From DASYQD01 sp036005845 (GTDB lineage: Bacteria; Acidobacteriota; Thermoanaerobaculia; Multivoradales; JAIOJS01): a DNA stretch of 57,484 bases. The stretch covers positions 1-57,484 of the forward strand of contig DASYQD010000088.1 of assembly GCA_036005845.1 (NCBI GenBank). Reading direction: 5' to 3'. The translations under genes and the position numbers were made by a program. Below, in pieces: positions 44,099 to 51,914 of this stretch (positions are counted from its first letter, which is position 1; each line of letters begins with the position of its first letter). The notes under the pieces are model-generated. The model was given only the letters and a program-made list of their open reading frames with translations. It was not told the DNA's origin and searched no databases.

Positions 44099-45589
44099 GT
44101 GCGTTCCCTGCACCGTCCCCGCCGCGCGGCTGCCACGGCGCTCGCGCTGCTCGTGCTGGCGCTGGGTTGCGGGGGTGGCGTCGGGCGTCGCGTCGCGCCG
44201 CCGGCCGTCCCGACAGCGCCGCCCGCCGCTTGGTCGCCACCGGCGCCGCCCGTCCTCGCCGCCGCCGACGCTGCCTTTCTCGACGACGTCGAGCAGCGTA
44301 CGTTCCAGTACTTCTGGGACCTCGCCGATCCGCACACCGGCCTCACGCCGGACCGCTGGCCGACGAAGTCGTTCGCGTCGGTGTCCGCCACCGGCTTCGG
44401 GTTGACGGCGTACCCGATCGGCGTCGAGCGCGGCTGGATCACGCGCGAGCAGGCGCGGCAGCGCGTGCTGCACACGCTGCGCTTCCTGTGGAGCGCGCCG
44501 CAGGGGCCGCAGGCGGCCGGCGTCGCCGGCTACCACGGTTTCTTCTACCACTTCCTGGTCCCCGAGACCGGGATGCGCTTCGAGCAGGTCGAGCTGTCGA
44601 CGATCGACACCACCTTCCTGCTCGCTGGCGCGCTCTTCTGCGGCGAGTACTTCCACCGCGATGACGCCGAGGAGCGCGAGATCCGCGACCTCGCGGAGAA
44701 GCTTTACGAGCGCGCGGAGTGGGACTGGGCGCAACCCAACGCGCCGCGCGTCGTCATGGGCTGGCACCCGGAGAAGGGGTTCATCGACTACGACTGGCGC
44801 GGCTACAACGAGGGGATGCTCGTCTACCTGCTCGCCCTCGGCTCGCCGACGCACCCGATCGCGCCGAACGCCTGGGAGGCGTGGACGAGCACCTACCACT
44901 GGGACACCTTCGAGGGTCAGGAGCACCTGCTCTTCCCGCCGCTCTTCGGCCACCAGTACAGCCACCTCTGGGTCGACTTCCGCGGCATCCGCGACGCCTT
45001 CATGCGCAAGAAGGGCATCGACTATTTCGAGAACTCGCGGCGGGCGACGCTGGCGCAGCGGGCGTGGGCGATCGAGAACCCGCGGCGCTGGCTCGACCTC
45101 GGAGCCGACGTGTGGGGAGTGACCGCGTGCGACGGCCCGGCCGACGTCGAGCTGACCTTTGCCGGCGAGAAGCGGCGCTTCGCCACCTACGCTGGCCGCG
45201 GCGTCGGTCCCGAGCTGCGTGCCGACGACGGCACGCTGGCGCCGACGGCGGCGGGCGGCTCGGTGCCCTTCGCGCCGGAGGTCGCCATCAGGGCGCTGAT
45301 GGCGATGCGCGCCAAGTACGGCGAGAACCTGTATGCGAAGTACGGCTTCCTCGACGCCTTCAACCCGAGCTTCCGCTACGACGTGGCGGTTCATCACGGC
45401 AAGGTGGTGCCCGGCGTCGGCTGGTTCGACACCGACTATCTCGGCATCGACCAGGGGCCGATCCTGGAGATGATCGAGAACTACCGCACCGAGCTGGTGT
45501 GGAAGCTGATGCGGCGCAACGCGCATCTGCGGCACGGGCTCGAGCGGGCTGGGTTCGAGGGCGGGTGGCTCCCACAAACGATCCACTGA
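44099..45589 (+). CDS. GH144-like glucanase/glucoamylase-family lipoprotein
   Basis: 496 residues from GTG 44099, lipobox LALGCGG, then a Pro/Ala linker. The domain from about 60 (FLDDVEQRTFQYFWDLADP) with SVSATGFGLTAYPIGVERG, LSTIDTTFLLAGALFCGEYF, DYDWRGYNEGMLVYLLALGS and GHQYSHLWVDFRGI matches Pfam Glycoamylase (PF10091), the core of GH144 endo-beta-1,2-glucanases. The (alpha/alpha)6 fold acts on beta-glucan, most often beta-1,2. As a lipoprotein it would work in the periplasm or on the outer membrane on material brought in by the receptor. The ribosome site is weak, so the exact start is uncertain. Confidence 0.85.
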   Translation: MRSLHRPRRAAATALALLVLALGCGGGVGRRVAPPAVPTAPPAAWSPPAPPVLAAADAAFLDDVEQRTFQYFWDLADPHTGLTPDRWPTKSFASVSATGFGLTAYPIGVERGWITREQARQRVLHTLRFLWSAPQGPQAAGVAGYHGFFYHFLVPETGMRFEQVELSTIDTTFLLAGALFCGEYFHRDDAEEREIRDLAEKLYERAEWDWAQPNAPRVVMGWHPEKGFIDYDWRGYNEGMLVYLLALGSPTHPIAPNAWEAWTSTYHWDTFEGQEHLLFPPLFGHQYSHLWVDFRGIRDAFMRKKGIDYFENSRRATLAQRAWAIENPRRWLDLGADVWGVTACDGPADVELTFAGEKRRFATYAGRGVGPELRADDGTLAPTAAGGSVPFAPEVAIRALMAMRAKYGENLYAKYGFLDAFNPSFRYDVAVHHGKVVPGVGWFDTDYLGIDQGPILEMIENYRTELVWKLMRRNAHLRHGLERAGFEGGWLPQTIH

Positions 45590-45614
45590 TCGCATGCGAA
45601 GGGGTGGAGCAGGG

Positions 45615-46925
45615 GTGAGCTCGACGCGACATCGGCTGGCGACGATCGGCGGCGTGCTGACGATCGCCGCGTCGATCGTTGCGATCGGCGCCTGCCACCG
45701 CGAGCGGAGAGGCGTCGCCACCGTCCGCTTCTGGGCCTTCGGCCGTGAAGGCGAAGAGGTGCGCGAGCTGGTGCCGGAGTTCGAGCGCCTGCACCCTCAC
45801 ATCCGCGTCGAGGTGCAGCAGATCCCGTGGACCGCGGCGCACGAGAAGCTGCTCACCGCCTTCGTCGGCCGCGTCACGCCCGACGCGGCGCAGCTCGGCA
45901 ACACCTGGATTCCCGAGCTCGCGGCGCTCGGCGCCTTGGCACCGCTGGACGCGCGCCTCGCTGGCAGCGCCATGCCGCGCGACGACTACTTTGCGGGCAT
46001 CTGGGACGGCAACGTCGTCGAAGGCACCACTTGGGGAGTGCCCTGGTACGTCGACACGCGGCTGCTCTTCTACCGCACCGACCTGGTGGCGAAGACCGGC
46101 CTGCCCTGGCCGCCGCGAAGCTGGGCGGCGTGGCGCCAGGTGATGGGGCGCATCCGCCAGCAGGGCGGCGCCGACCGCTACGCCATCCTCCTGCCCATCG
46201 ACGAGTGGAACCAGCCGGTGGTGTTCGGCCTCCAGAACGGCGCCACGCTGCTCGATCCCGCCGGCACGCGCGGCCGCTTCCGCGACCCGCGCTTCCGTCG
46301 CGCCATGGACTTCTATCTCGAGCTCTACAAGAGCGGCATGGCGCCGCCGCTCGACCGCTCGGGCCTCGTCAACCTCTACCAGCAGTTCGCCGAGGGCTGG
46401 TTCGCGATGGTGATCACCGGCCCGTGGAACCTCGGCGAGTTCGCGCGTCGCATCCCCGCCGATCAGCAGGACCTGTGGGCGACGGCGGCGCTGCCGCCGC
46501 CCGACGCCGGCATGCCCTACCCGGGCGCCTCGCTCGCCGGCGGCTCCAGCGTCGTGCTCTTCCGCCGCGCCGCGCACGCGGATGCGGCGTGGCAGTGGCT
46601 GGAGTTCCTTTCCCAGCCGGCGCAGCAGGCGCGCTTCTACGGGCTCACCGGCGACCTGCCGGCGCGGCGCTCGGCGTGGGAGACGACCGACCTCGCCGCC
46701 GACCCCAAGGCGCGCTCGTTCCTGGTGCAGCTCGGCAACGCGCTGCCGGTGCCGAAGGTACCGGAGTGGGAGCGCATCGCCACGCGCGTCGCCGATCGCG
46801 CCGAGCAGGGCGCGCGCGGCGGCCGCCCGCTCGACGAGGTGCTCGCGGGGCTTGACGCCGACGCCGACCGCATCCTCGAGAAGCGGCGCTGGATGCTCTC
46901 TCGCGCGAATCGGAGCGGCGGATGA
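45615..46925 (+). CDS. ABC sugar-binding lipoprotein
   Basis: 436 residues from GTG 45615, which has GGAGCAGGG upstream (an ATG at 45594 lacks a ribosome site). Lipobox VAIGAC. The solute-binding family 1 pattern is clear: FWAFGREGEEVRELVPEFE, AAHEKLLTAFVGR, DAAQLGNTWIPELAA, TTWGVPWYVDTRLLFYRTD and FAMVITGPWNLGEFA. It should bind an oligosaccharide in the periplasm and hand it to the permeases directly downstream (ATGA overlap). Confidence 0.93.
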   Translation: MSSTRHRLATIGGVLTIAASIVAIGACHRERRGVATVRFWAFGREGEEVRELVPEFERLHPHIRVEVQQIPWTAAHEKLLTAFVGRVTPDAAQLGNTWIPELAALGALAPLDARLAGSAMPRDDYFAGIWDGNVVEGTTWGVPWYVDTRLLFYRTDLVAKTGLPWPPRSWAAWRQVMGRIRQQGGADRYAILLPIDEWNQPVVFGLQNGATLLDPAGTRGRFRDPRFRRAMDFYLELYKSGMAPPLDRSGLVNLYQQFAEGWFAMVITGPWNLGEFARRIPADQQDLWATAALPPPDAGMPYPGASLAGGSSVVLFRRAAHADAAWQWLEFLSQPAQQARFYGLTGDLPARRSAWETTDLAADPKARSFLVQLGNALPVPKVPEWERIATRVADRAEQGARGGRPLDEVLAGLDADADRILEKRRWMLSRANRSGG

Positions 46926-47836
46926 AGCGCGAGGCGGCCGTCGACGACCTCCGCGGCGGCCGTGCCGAGGCGCGTGCCGGCTGGGCGATGGTGGCGCCGG
47001 CGCTGCTCGCCATCACCGCCTTCTTCACCATCCCGCTGCTCGCCGCGGTGCTGCTGTCGCTCACCGACTTCGACATCTACTCCGTTGCCGACCTGCACAA
47101 CCTGCGCTTCGTCGGGGTGAAGAACTACGCCGAGCTGCTGCGCAACCCGGTGTTCTGGCAGGCGGTGCGCACGACGATGGTTTACGTGCTGCTCGGCGTG
47201 CCGATCACGCTCGTCGCCTCGCTCGGCGGCGCGCTGCTGCTCGACTCGCGCTTGGCGCGTTTCCGCGGCGTGCTGCGCACGATCTTCTTCGCGCCGGTGG
47301 TGACGACGCTGGTGGCGGTGGCGGTGGTTTGGAGGTACCTCTACCACCCGCGCTACGGGCTCATCAACCAGGCGCTGGGCGCGCTCGGGTTGCCCGCGAT
47401 CGATTGGTTGGGAAGCCCCGGTTGGGCGATGGTGGCGATCACGCTGCTCGCCGTCTGGCGCAGCTTCGGCTATGGGCTCGTCATCTACGTCGCCGGGCTG
47501 CAGTCGATCCCGCGCTCGCTCTACGAGGCCGCGGAGCTCGACGGCGCCGGCCCGTGGCGGCGGCTCGTCGACGTGACGCTGCCGCTGCTGCGGCCGACGA
47601 CGGTGTTCGTCGCCGTCATCACCACCGTCGGCCTCTTCCAGATCTTCGCCGAGCCCTACGTGATGACCGCCGGCGGGCCGCTCGGCGCCACCACCTCGGT
47701 GGCGCTCTTGATGTATCAGCAGGGCTTCCGCTGGTGGAGCATGGGCCAGGCGGCCGCGATCGCCTTCATGTTGTTCGGCATGGTGCTGCTGGCGAGCGCG
47801 CTGCAGCTCGCGCTGCGCAGGTGGTCGCAGCGATGA
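46922..47836 (+). CDS. ABC sugar permease, MalF/UgpA type
   Basis: 304 residues with six transmembrane helices. The EAA loop EAAELDGAGPWRRLVDVTLP (about 203-222), which contacts the ATPase, is well conserved. The stop overlaps the next permease gene. Confidence 0.93.
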   Translation: MKREAAVDDLRGGRAEARAGWAMVAPALLAITAFFTIPLLAAVLLSLTDFDIYSVADLHNLRFVGVKNYAELLRNPVFWQAVRTTMVYVLLGVPITLVASLGGALLLDSRLARFRGVLRTIFFAPVVTTLVAVAVVWRYLYHPRYGLINQALGALGLPAIDWLGSPGWAMVAITLLAVWRSFGYGLVIYVAGLQSIPRSLYEAAELDGAGPWRRLVDVTLPLLRPTTVFVAVITTVGLFQIFAEPYVMTAGGPLGATTSVALLMYQQGFRWWSMGQAAAIAFMLFGMVLLASALQLALRRWSQR

Positions 47837-48654
47837 GCCGGCCCGCGCAATCGGTAGCGGTCAACGGCGCGCTGTGGGTGCTGGCGCTGCTCACCGCCGC
47901 GCCGCTGCTGTGGATGCTGTCGGCGTCGCTGATGCCGGCCGGCGAGGCGATGGCGCTGCCGCCGCGCCTCTTGCCGTCGGCGCCGACGTTCGAGCACTAC
48001 AAGGACCTCTTCGCGCGCCTGCGGCTCGGCCGCGCGCTCGGCAACACGCTGCTGCTGGCGTCCATGGTCACCGCCGTCTCGCTGCTGTGCAACTCGCTCG
48101 CCGGCTACGCCTTCGCCAAGCTGCGCTTCCGCGGCCGCTCGCGCACGTTCGCGCTGCTGCTGACGACGCTCATCGTGCCGCCGCAGGTGACGGTGCTGCC
48201 GCTCTTCCTCGAGATCCGCGGCCTTGGCCTCGTCAACTCCTTCGCCGGCGTGCTGGTGGCGGGGATCGCCACCGTGTTCGGCATCTTCCTGATCCGCCAG
48301 TTCGCCGTCGGCATCCCCGACGAGCTGCTCGACGCGGCGCGCCTCGACGGCGCCGGCGAGCTGCGCATCTACTGGACGATCGTGCTGCCGCTGCTGCGGC
48401 CGATCCTCGTCACCCTCGGCGTCTTCACCTTCCTCTCCACCTGGAACGACTTCATGTGGCCTCTCATCGTGCTCACCGACGAGAGCCGCTACACGCTGCC
48501 GCTGGCGCTCGCCAACCTCTCCGGCGAGCACGTGCAGGACACCGAGCTGATGCTCGCCGGCGCCGTCGTCACCGTGCTGCCCGTGCTGCTGCTCTTCCTC
48601 GCCGTGCAGCGGCATTACATCGAAGGGATCTTGATGGGGAGCGTGAAGGAGTGA
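47833..48654 (+). CDS. ABC sugar permease, MalG/UgpE type
   Basis: 273 residues from ATG 47833, six transmembrane helices, EAA loop DAARLDGAGELRIYWTIVLP. Pairs with the upstream permease. No ATPase gene is adjacent; the MsmK-type ATPase at 55862 is the likely energiser. Overlaps the next start by GTGA. Confidence 0.93.
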   Translation: MSRPAQSVAVNGALWVLALLTAAPLLWMLSASLMPAGEAMALPPRLLPSAPTFEHYKDLFARLRLGRALGNTLLLASMVTAVSLLCNSLAGYAFAKLRFRGRSRTFALLLTTLIVPPQVTVLPLFLEIRGLGLVNSFAGVLVAGIATVFGIFLIRQFAVGIPDELLDAARLDGAGELRIYWTIVLPLLRPILVTLGVFTFLSTWNDFMWPLIVLTDESRYTLPLALANLSGEHVQDTELMLAGAVVTVLPVLLLFLAVQRHYIEGILMGSVKE

Positions 48655-51600
48655 GCGCGAGCGTCGCTGCAAGCCGTGCGGCGGTACTGCTGCTCGGTGC
48701 CGCGGCGGTCGGGCTGGCCGGCGCGCAACCGCCCGCGCCGAGCGCGCGCACGCCGCTGCTCGGCGCGGTGGAGGATTGGAAGGCGCTGCCGGCCGACGGC
48801 GTCGAGATGCGCATCAGCCAGGGCGTCGGCCCGGCGAGCGAGCCGGCCTTGCGCATCGACTACGACTTCCACGGCCGCGGCGGCTGGGCGGCGGCCCGGC
48901 GCACGGTCGCCATCGAGCTGCCGCCGCGCTTCGAGATCCGCTACCAGCTGCGCGGCGAAGGGCCGGCGAACAATCTCGAGCTCAAGTTGACGGACGCGAG
49001 CGCGGAAAACGTCTGGTGGCACGTCGACCGTGCGCAGACCTGGCCGGGCGAGTGGACGCCAGTGCGCGTCAAGCAGCGCCAGATCGCTTTCGCTTGGGGG
49101 CCGACGCAGGACAAGGTGCTGCGACGTGCCGGCGCGTTGGAGATCACGGTGTCGGCGGCCGAGGGCGGGCGCGGCACGTTGTGGGTTGCGGGCCTGGAGC
49201 TGGTGGCGATGCCGACGCTGGCGGAGACGGCGGCGCCTCTTCGCGCCGACGCCGATGCGACCGCGCCGGGCTATCCGGCCGCGGCGGCGGTGGACGGCGA
49301 CGAGGGCACGGCCTGGCGGCCGGGTGCGGGCGGTGGGCGGCTCACGGTCGATCTCGGTGGGCTGCGCGAGCTCGGCGGCGTGACGCTCGCGTGGGAACGG
49401 CCGCGGGGCACCGATGACGGGAGCGCGCCGCCGGCGCGCGGCCCACGCCAGCTCACCGTGCAACTTTCCATCGACGGCCGCGACTGGAGCGCCGGCGGCG
49501 CGGTCGTCTCGCGCGGCGGCGCGCTGCGCAGCGAGATCCCGCTGCCGGAGGCCGAAGCGCGCTACCTGCGCGTCGACCTGCCAGCGAGCGCCTGCGGCGA
49601 CGCGGGCTGCGGCCTCGCCGAGCTGATCGTCAGGCCGCTCGCTTACGGCGCCTCGAAGAACGACTTCATCACCGCGCTCGCCGCCGAGGCGCCGCGCGGC
49701 ACCTATCCGCGCGGCTTCAGCGAGGCGGTCTACTGGACGGTCGTCGGCGCCGCGGGTGCGCCCGACGAGTCGCTGTTCTCCGAGGATGGCGCCTTGGAGG
49801 CCGGCGCGCGCCGCTTCAGCATCGAGCCCTTCGTGCGCTGGGGCGGCGGGCTCTTCACCTGGGCCGACGTCGAGACGTCGCGCAGCCTGGCCGAGGGCGA
49901 CCTGCCGATCCCGACCGTCATCTGGAAGATGCCTGGCGCCCGTCTCGAGGTGATGGCGCTGGCCAGCGGCGACGCCGAGCCGTCGCGGCGGCTCGTCCGC
50001 TATCGCCTGGTCAACGACACCGACCAGAAGCAACGGGCCGAGCTGATCCTCGCCGCGCGGCCCTTCCAGGTCGACCCGCCCTACCAGTTCCTCAACAGCG
50101 GCGGTGGTGTGGCCCCGACGACGTCGCTGGAGTGCGCCGGCACAGCGCTGAACGTCGACGGTCATCCAGATGCCGTCTTCGCGCCGCCTCCAGCAGCTTG
50201 CGGCACGCTGGCTTTCGACGAGGGCCCGCTGCGCGACCGGCTGGTTGCCGACGACGCGCCGGCGGCGCCGAGCATCCGCGACGCGACCGCGCTCGCCACG
50301 GCGGCCTTGCGCTGGACGGCCGATCTCGCTCCGGGCCGTGCCGTTCAGGTGGTCCTGTGCGTGGCCTGTTCGCCTGACGAGCTGGCGAATCCGCATCCGG
50401 TGGTCGGCGCCTCGGCGTTCGTCGCGGCGCAAGCGCAGGCCTACGAGAGCTGGCGCGCGGCGCTCGGCCGCGTCGAGCTCGATCTGCCGCCGGATGCTCC
50501 TGATGCCGCGCCGCTGCTCGCCAGCTTGCGCTCGAACCTGGCGTGGATCCTCATCCACCGCGACGGCCCGGCGATCCAGCCGGGCTCGCGTTCCTACGCG
50601 CGCTCGTGGATCCGCGACGGCGCCCTCACCGGCGAGGCGCTGCTGCGGCTCGGGCACGCCAGCGAGGCGGCGGAGTTCGCGCGCTGGTTCGCCGAACACC
50701 AGTATCCCGACGGCAAGGTGCCCTGCTGCGTCGACCGGCGCGGCGCCGATCCGGTGCCGGAGAACGACAGCCACGGCGAGCTCATCCACCTCATCGCCGA
50801 GGTCTACCGCTACACGCGCGACCGCGACTTCGCGACGCAGCTCTTCCCGCACGTCTCCGCTGCGGTGGACGCCATCGAGGCGCTGCGCCAGCAGCGGCGC
50901 GCTGGGGAGTACGCGCAAGGGCCGAAGCAGATCTTCTTCGGCCTGCTGCCGGAGTCGATCAGCCACGAGGGGTACTCGGCGAAGCCGGTGCACTCGTACT
51001 GGGACGACACCTTCGCCTACCGCGGGCTCGACGACGCAGTGGTTCTGGCGAAGACGCTAGGCAAGAGCGAGCTTGCGGCGACGTGGACGGCGAGACGCGA
51101 TCACTTCCGCGCCGACTTCCTGGCGTCGATCGCGCGCGTGCGCGCGGCGCACCATCTCGCCTGGTTGCCGGCGAGCGCCGACCTCGCCGACTTCGACTCG
51201 ACGTCGACGACGACGATGCTCGACCCGGGGGGCCTGCTGCAGTACCTGCCGCGCGTGGCTGTGGACGCGACGTTCGAGCGCTTCTGGCAGGAGCTGATCG
51301 CGCGCCGCGACGGCCAGCGCGAATGGGAGGCGTACACGCCCTACGAGTTGCGCCACGTCGGCAGTTTCGTGAGGCTGTCGCTCGCCGAGCCGAAATGGAA
51401 GGCGCGCGCGCACGAGCTGCTCGCCTACTACCTCCGCGACCAGCGGCCGCCGGAGTGGAACGCCTGGCCCGAGGCGGTGCACCGCGACTACCGGGCGCCG
51501 AAGTTCCTCGGCGACCTGCCGCACGGCTGGGTGGGCTCCGACTTCATCCGCTCGTTCCTCGACCTCTTCGCCTTCGAGCGCCGCGAAGACCAGGCGCTCG

Positions 51601-51914
51601 TCCTTGGCGCCGGCGTGCCGGCGAGCTGGCTGGCGCGGCCGGAGGGCATTGCCGTGCGCCAGCTCGCCACGCCGTGGGGTGCGCTGTCGTATTCGCTGGC
51701 GCGGCGCGCCGAGGGCTACCGCTTCCACATCGAGGGCGGCCTGCACGTTCCTGCCGGCGGAGTCGTGCTGGTGCCGCCGACTCGCGAGCCGAAGCAGAGG
51801 GCCGTCGTCGACGGCGTCGCGACGCCGCTCGCCGCCGACGGCACCGTCACCGTGCGCCGCCTTCCCGCCGTCGTCGACTTCTTCCCGCCGCGCGCGAGCC
51901 ATCATGGATCCTGA
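48651..51914 (+). CDS. Secreted multidomain protein with F5/8-type module and unassigned (alpha/alpha)6 hydrolase-like domain
   Basis: 1087 residues from GTG 48651, with a signal peptide ending near GLAGAQ. About 35-180 is a jelly-roll, CBM-like domain (LRIDYDFHGRGGWAAARRTV, ENVWWHVDRAQTWPGEWTPV). About 195-330 is an F5/8 type C (discoidin) module (AAAVDGDEGTAWRPGAGGGR, RYLRVDLPASAC). A beta-sandwich region follows to about 600, then helical repeats (about 620-960) with RSWIRDGALTGEALLRLG, PENDSHGELIHLIAEVYRYT, SYWDDTFAYRGLDDAVVLAK and LPHGWVGSDFIRSFLDLFAF, as in (alpha/alpha)6 glycosidases. A C-terminal beta domain ends it. I cannot name a GH family. The best catalytic candidates are acidic residues of WIRDG and PENDSHGE. 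It is coupled to the ABC permease and GH94 genes. Confidence 0.8.
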   Translation: MSASVAASRAAVLLLGAAAVGLAGAQPPAPSARTPLLGAVEDWKALPADGVEMRISQGVGPASEPALRIDYDFHGRGGWAAARRTVAIELPPRFEIRYQLRGEGPANNLELKLTDASAENVWWHVDRAQTWPGEWTPVRVKQRQIAFAWGPTQDKVLRRAGALEITVSAAEGGRGTLWVAGLELVAMPTLAETAAPLRADADATAPGYPAAAAVDGDEGTAWRPGAGGGRLTVDLGGLRELGGVTLAWERPRGTDDGSAPPARGPRQLTVQLSIDGRDWSAGGAVVSRGGALRSEIPLPEAEARYLRVDLPASACGDAGCGLAELIVRPLAYGASKNDFITALAAEAPRGTYPRGFSEAVYWTVVGAAGAPDESLFSEDGALEAGARRFSIEPFVRWGGGLFTWADVETSRSLAEGDLPIPTVIWKMPGARLEVMALASGDAEPSRRLVRYRLVNDTDQKQRAELILAARPFQVDPPYQFLNSGGGVAPTTSLECAGTALNVDGHPDAVFAPPPAACGTLAFDEGPLRDRLVADDAPAAPSIRDATALATAALRWTADLAPGRAVQVVLCVACSPDELANPHPVVGASAFVAAQAQAYESWRAALGRVELDLPPDAPDAAPLLASLRSNLAWILIHRDGPAIQPGSRSYARSWIRDGALTGEALLRLGHASEAAEFARWFAEHQYPDGKVPCCVDRRGADPVPENDSHGELIHLIAEVYRYTRDRDFATQLFPHVSAAVDAIEALRQQRRAGEYAQGPKQIFFGLLPESISHEGYSAKPVHSYWDDTFAYRGLDDAVVLAKTLGKSELAATWTARRDHFRADFLASIARVRAAHHLAWLPASADLADFDSTSTTTMLDPGGLLQYLPRVAVDATFERFWQELIARRDGQREWEAYTPYELRHVGSFVRLSLAEPKWKARAHELLAYYLRDQRPPEWNAWPEAVHRDYRAPKFLGDLPHGWVGSDFIRSFLDLFAFERREDQALVLGAGVPASWLARPEGIAVRQLATPWGALSYSLARRAEGYRFHIEGGLHVPAGGVVLVPPTREPKQRAVVDGVATPLAADGTVTVRRLPAVVDFFPPRASHHGS

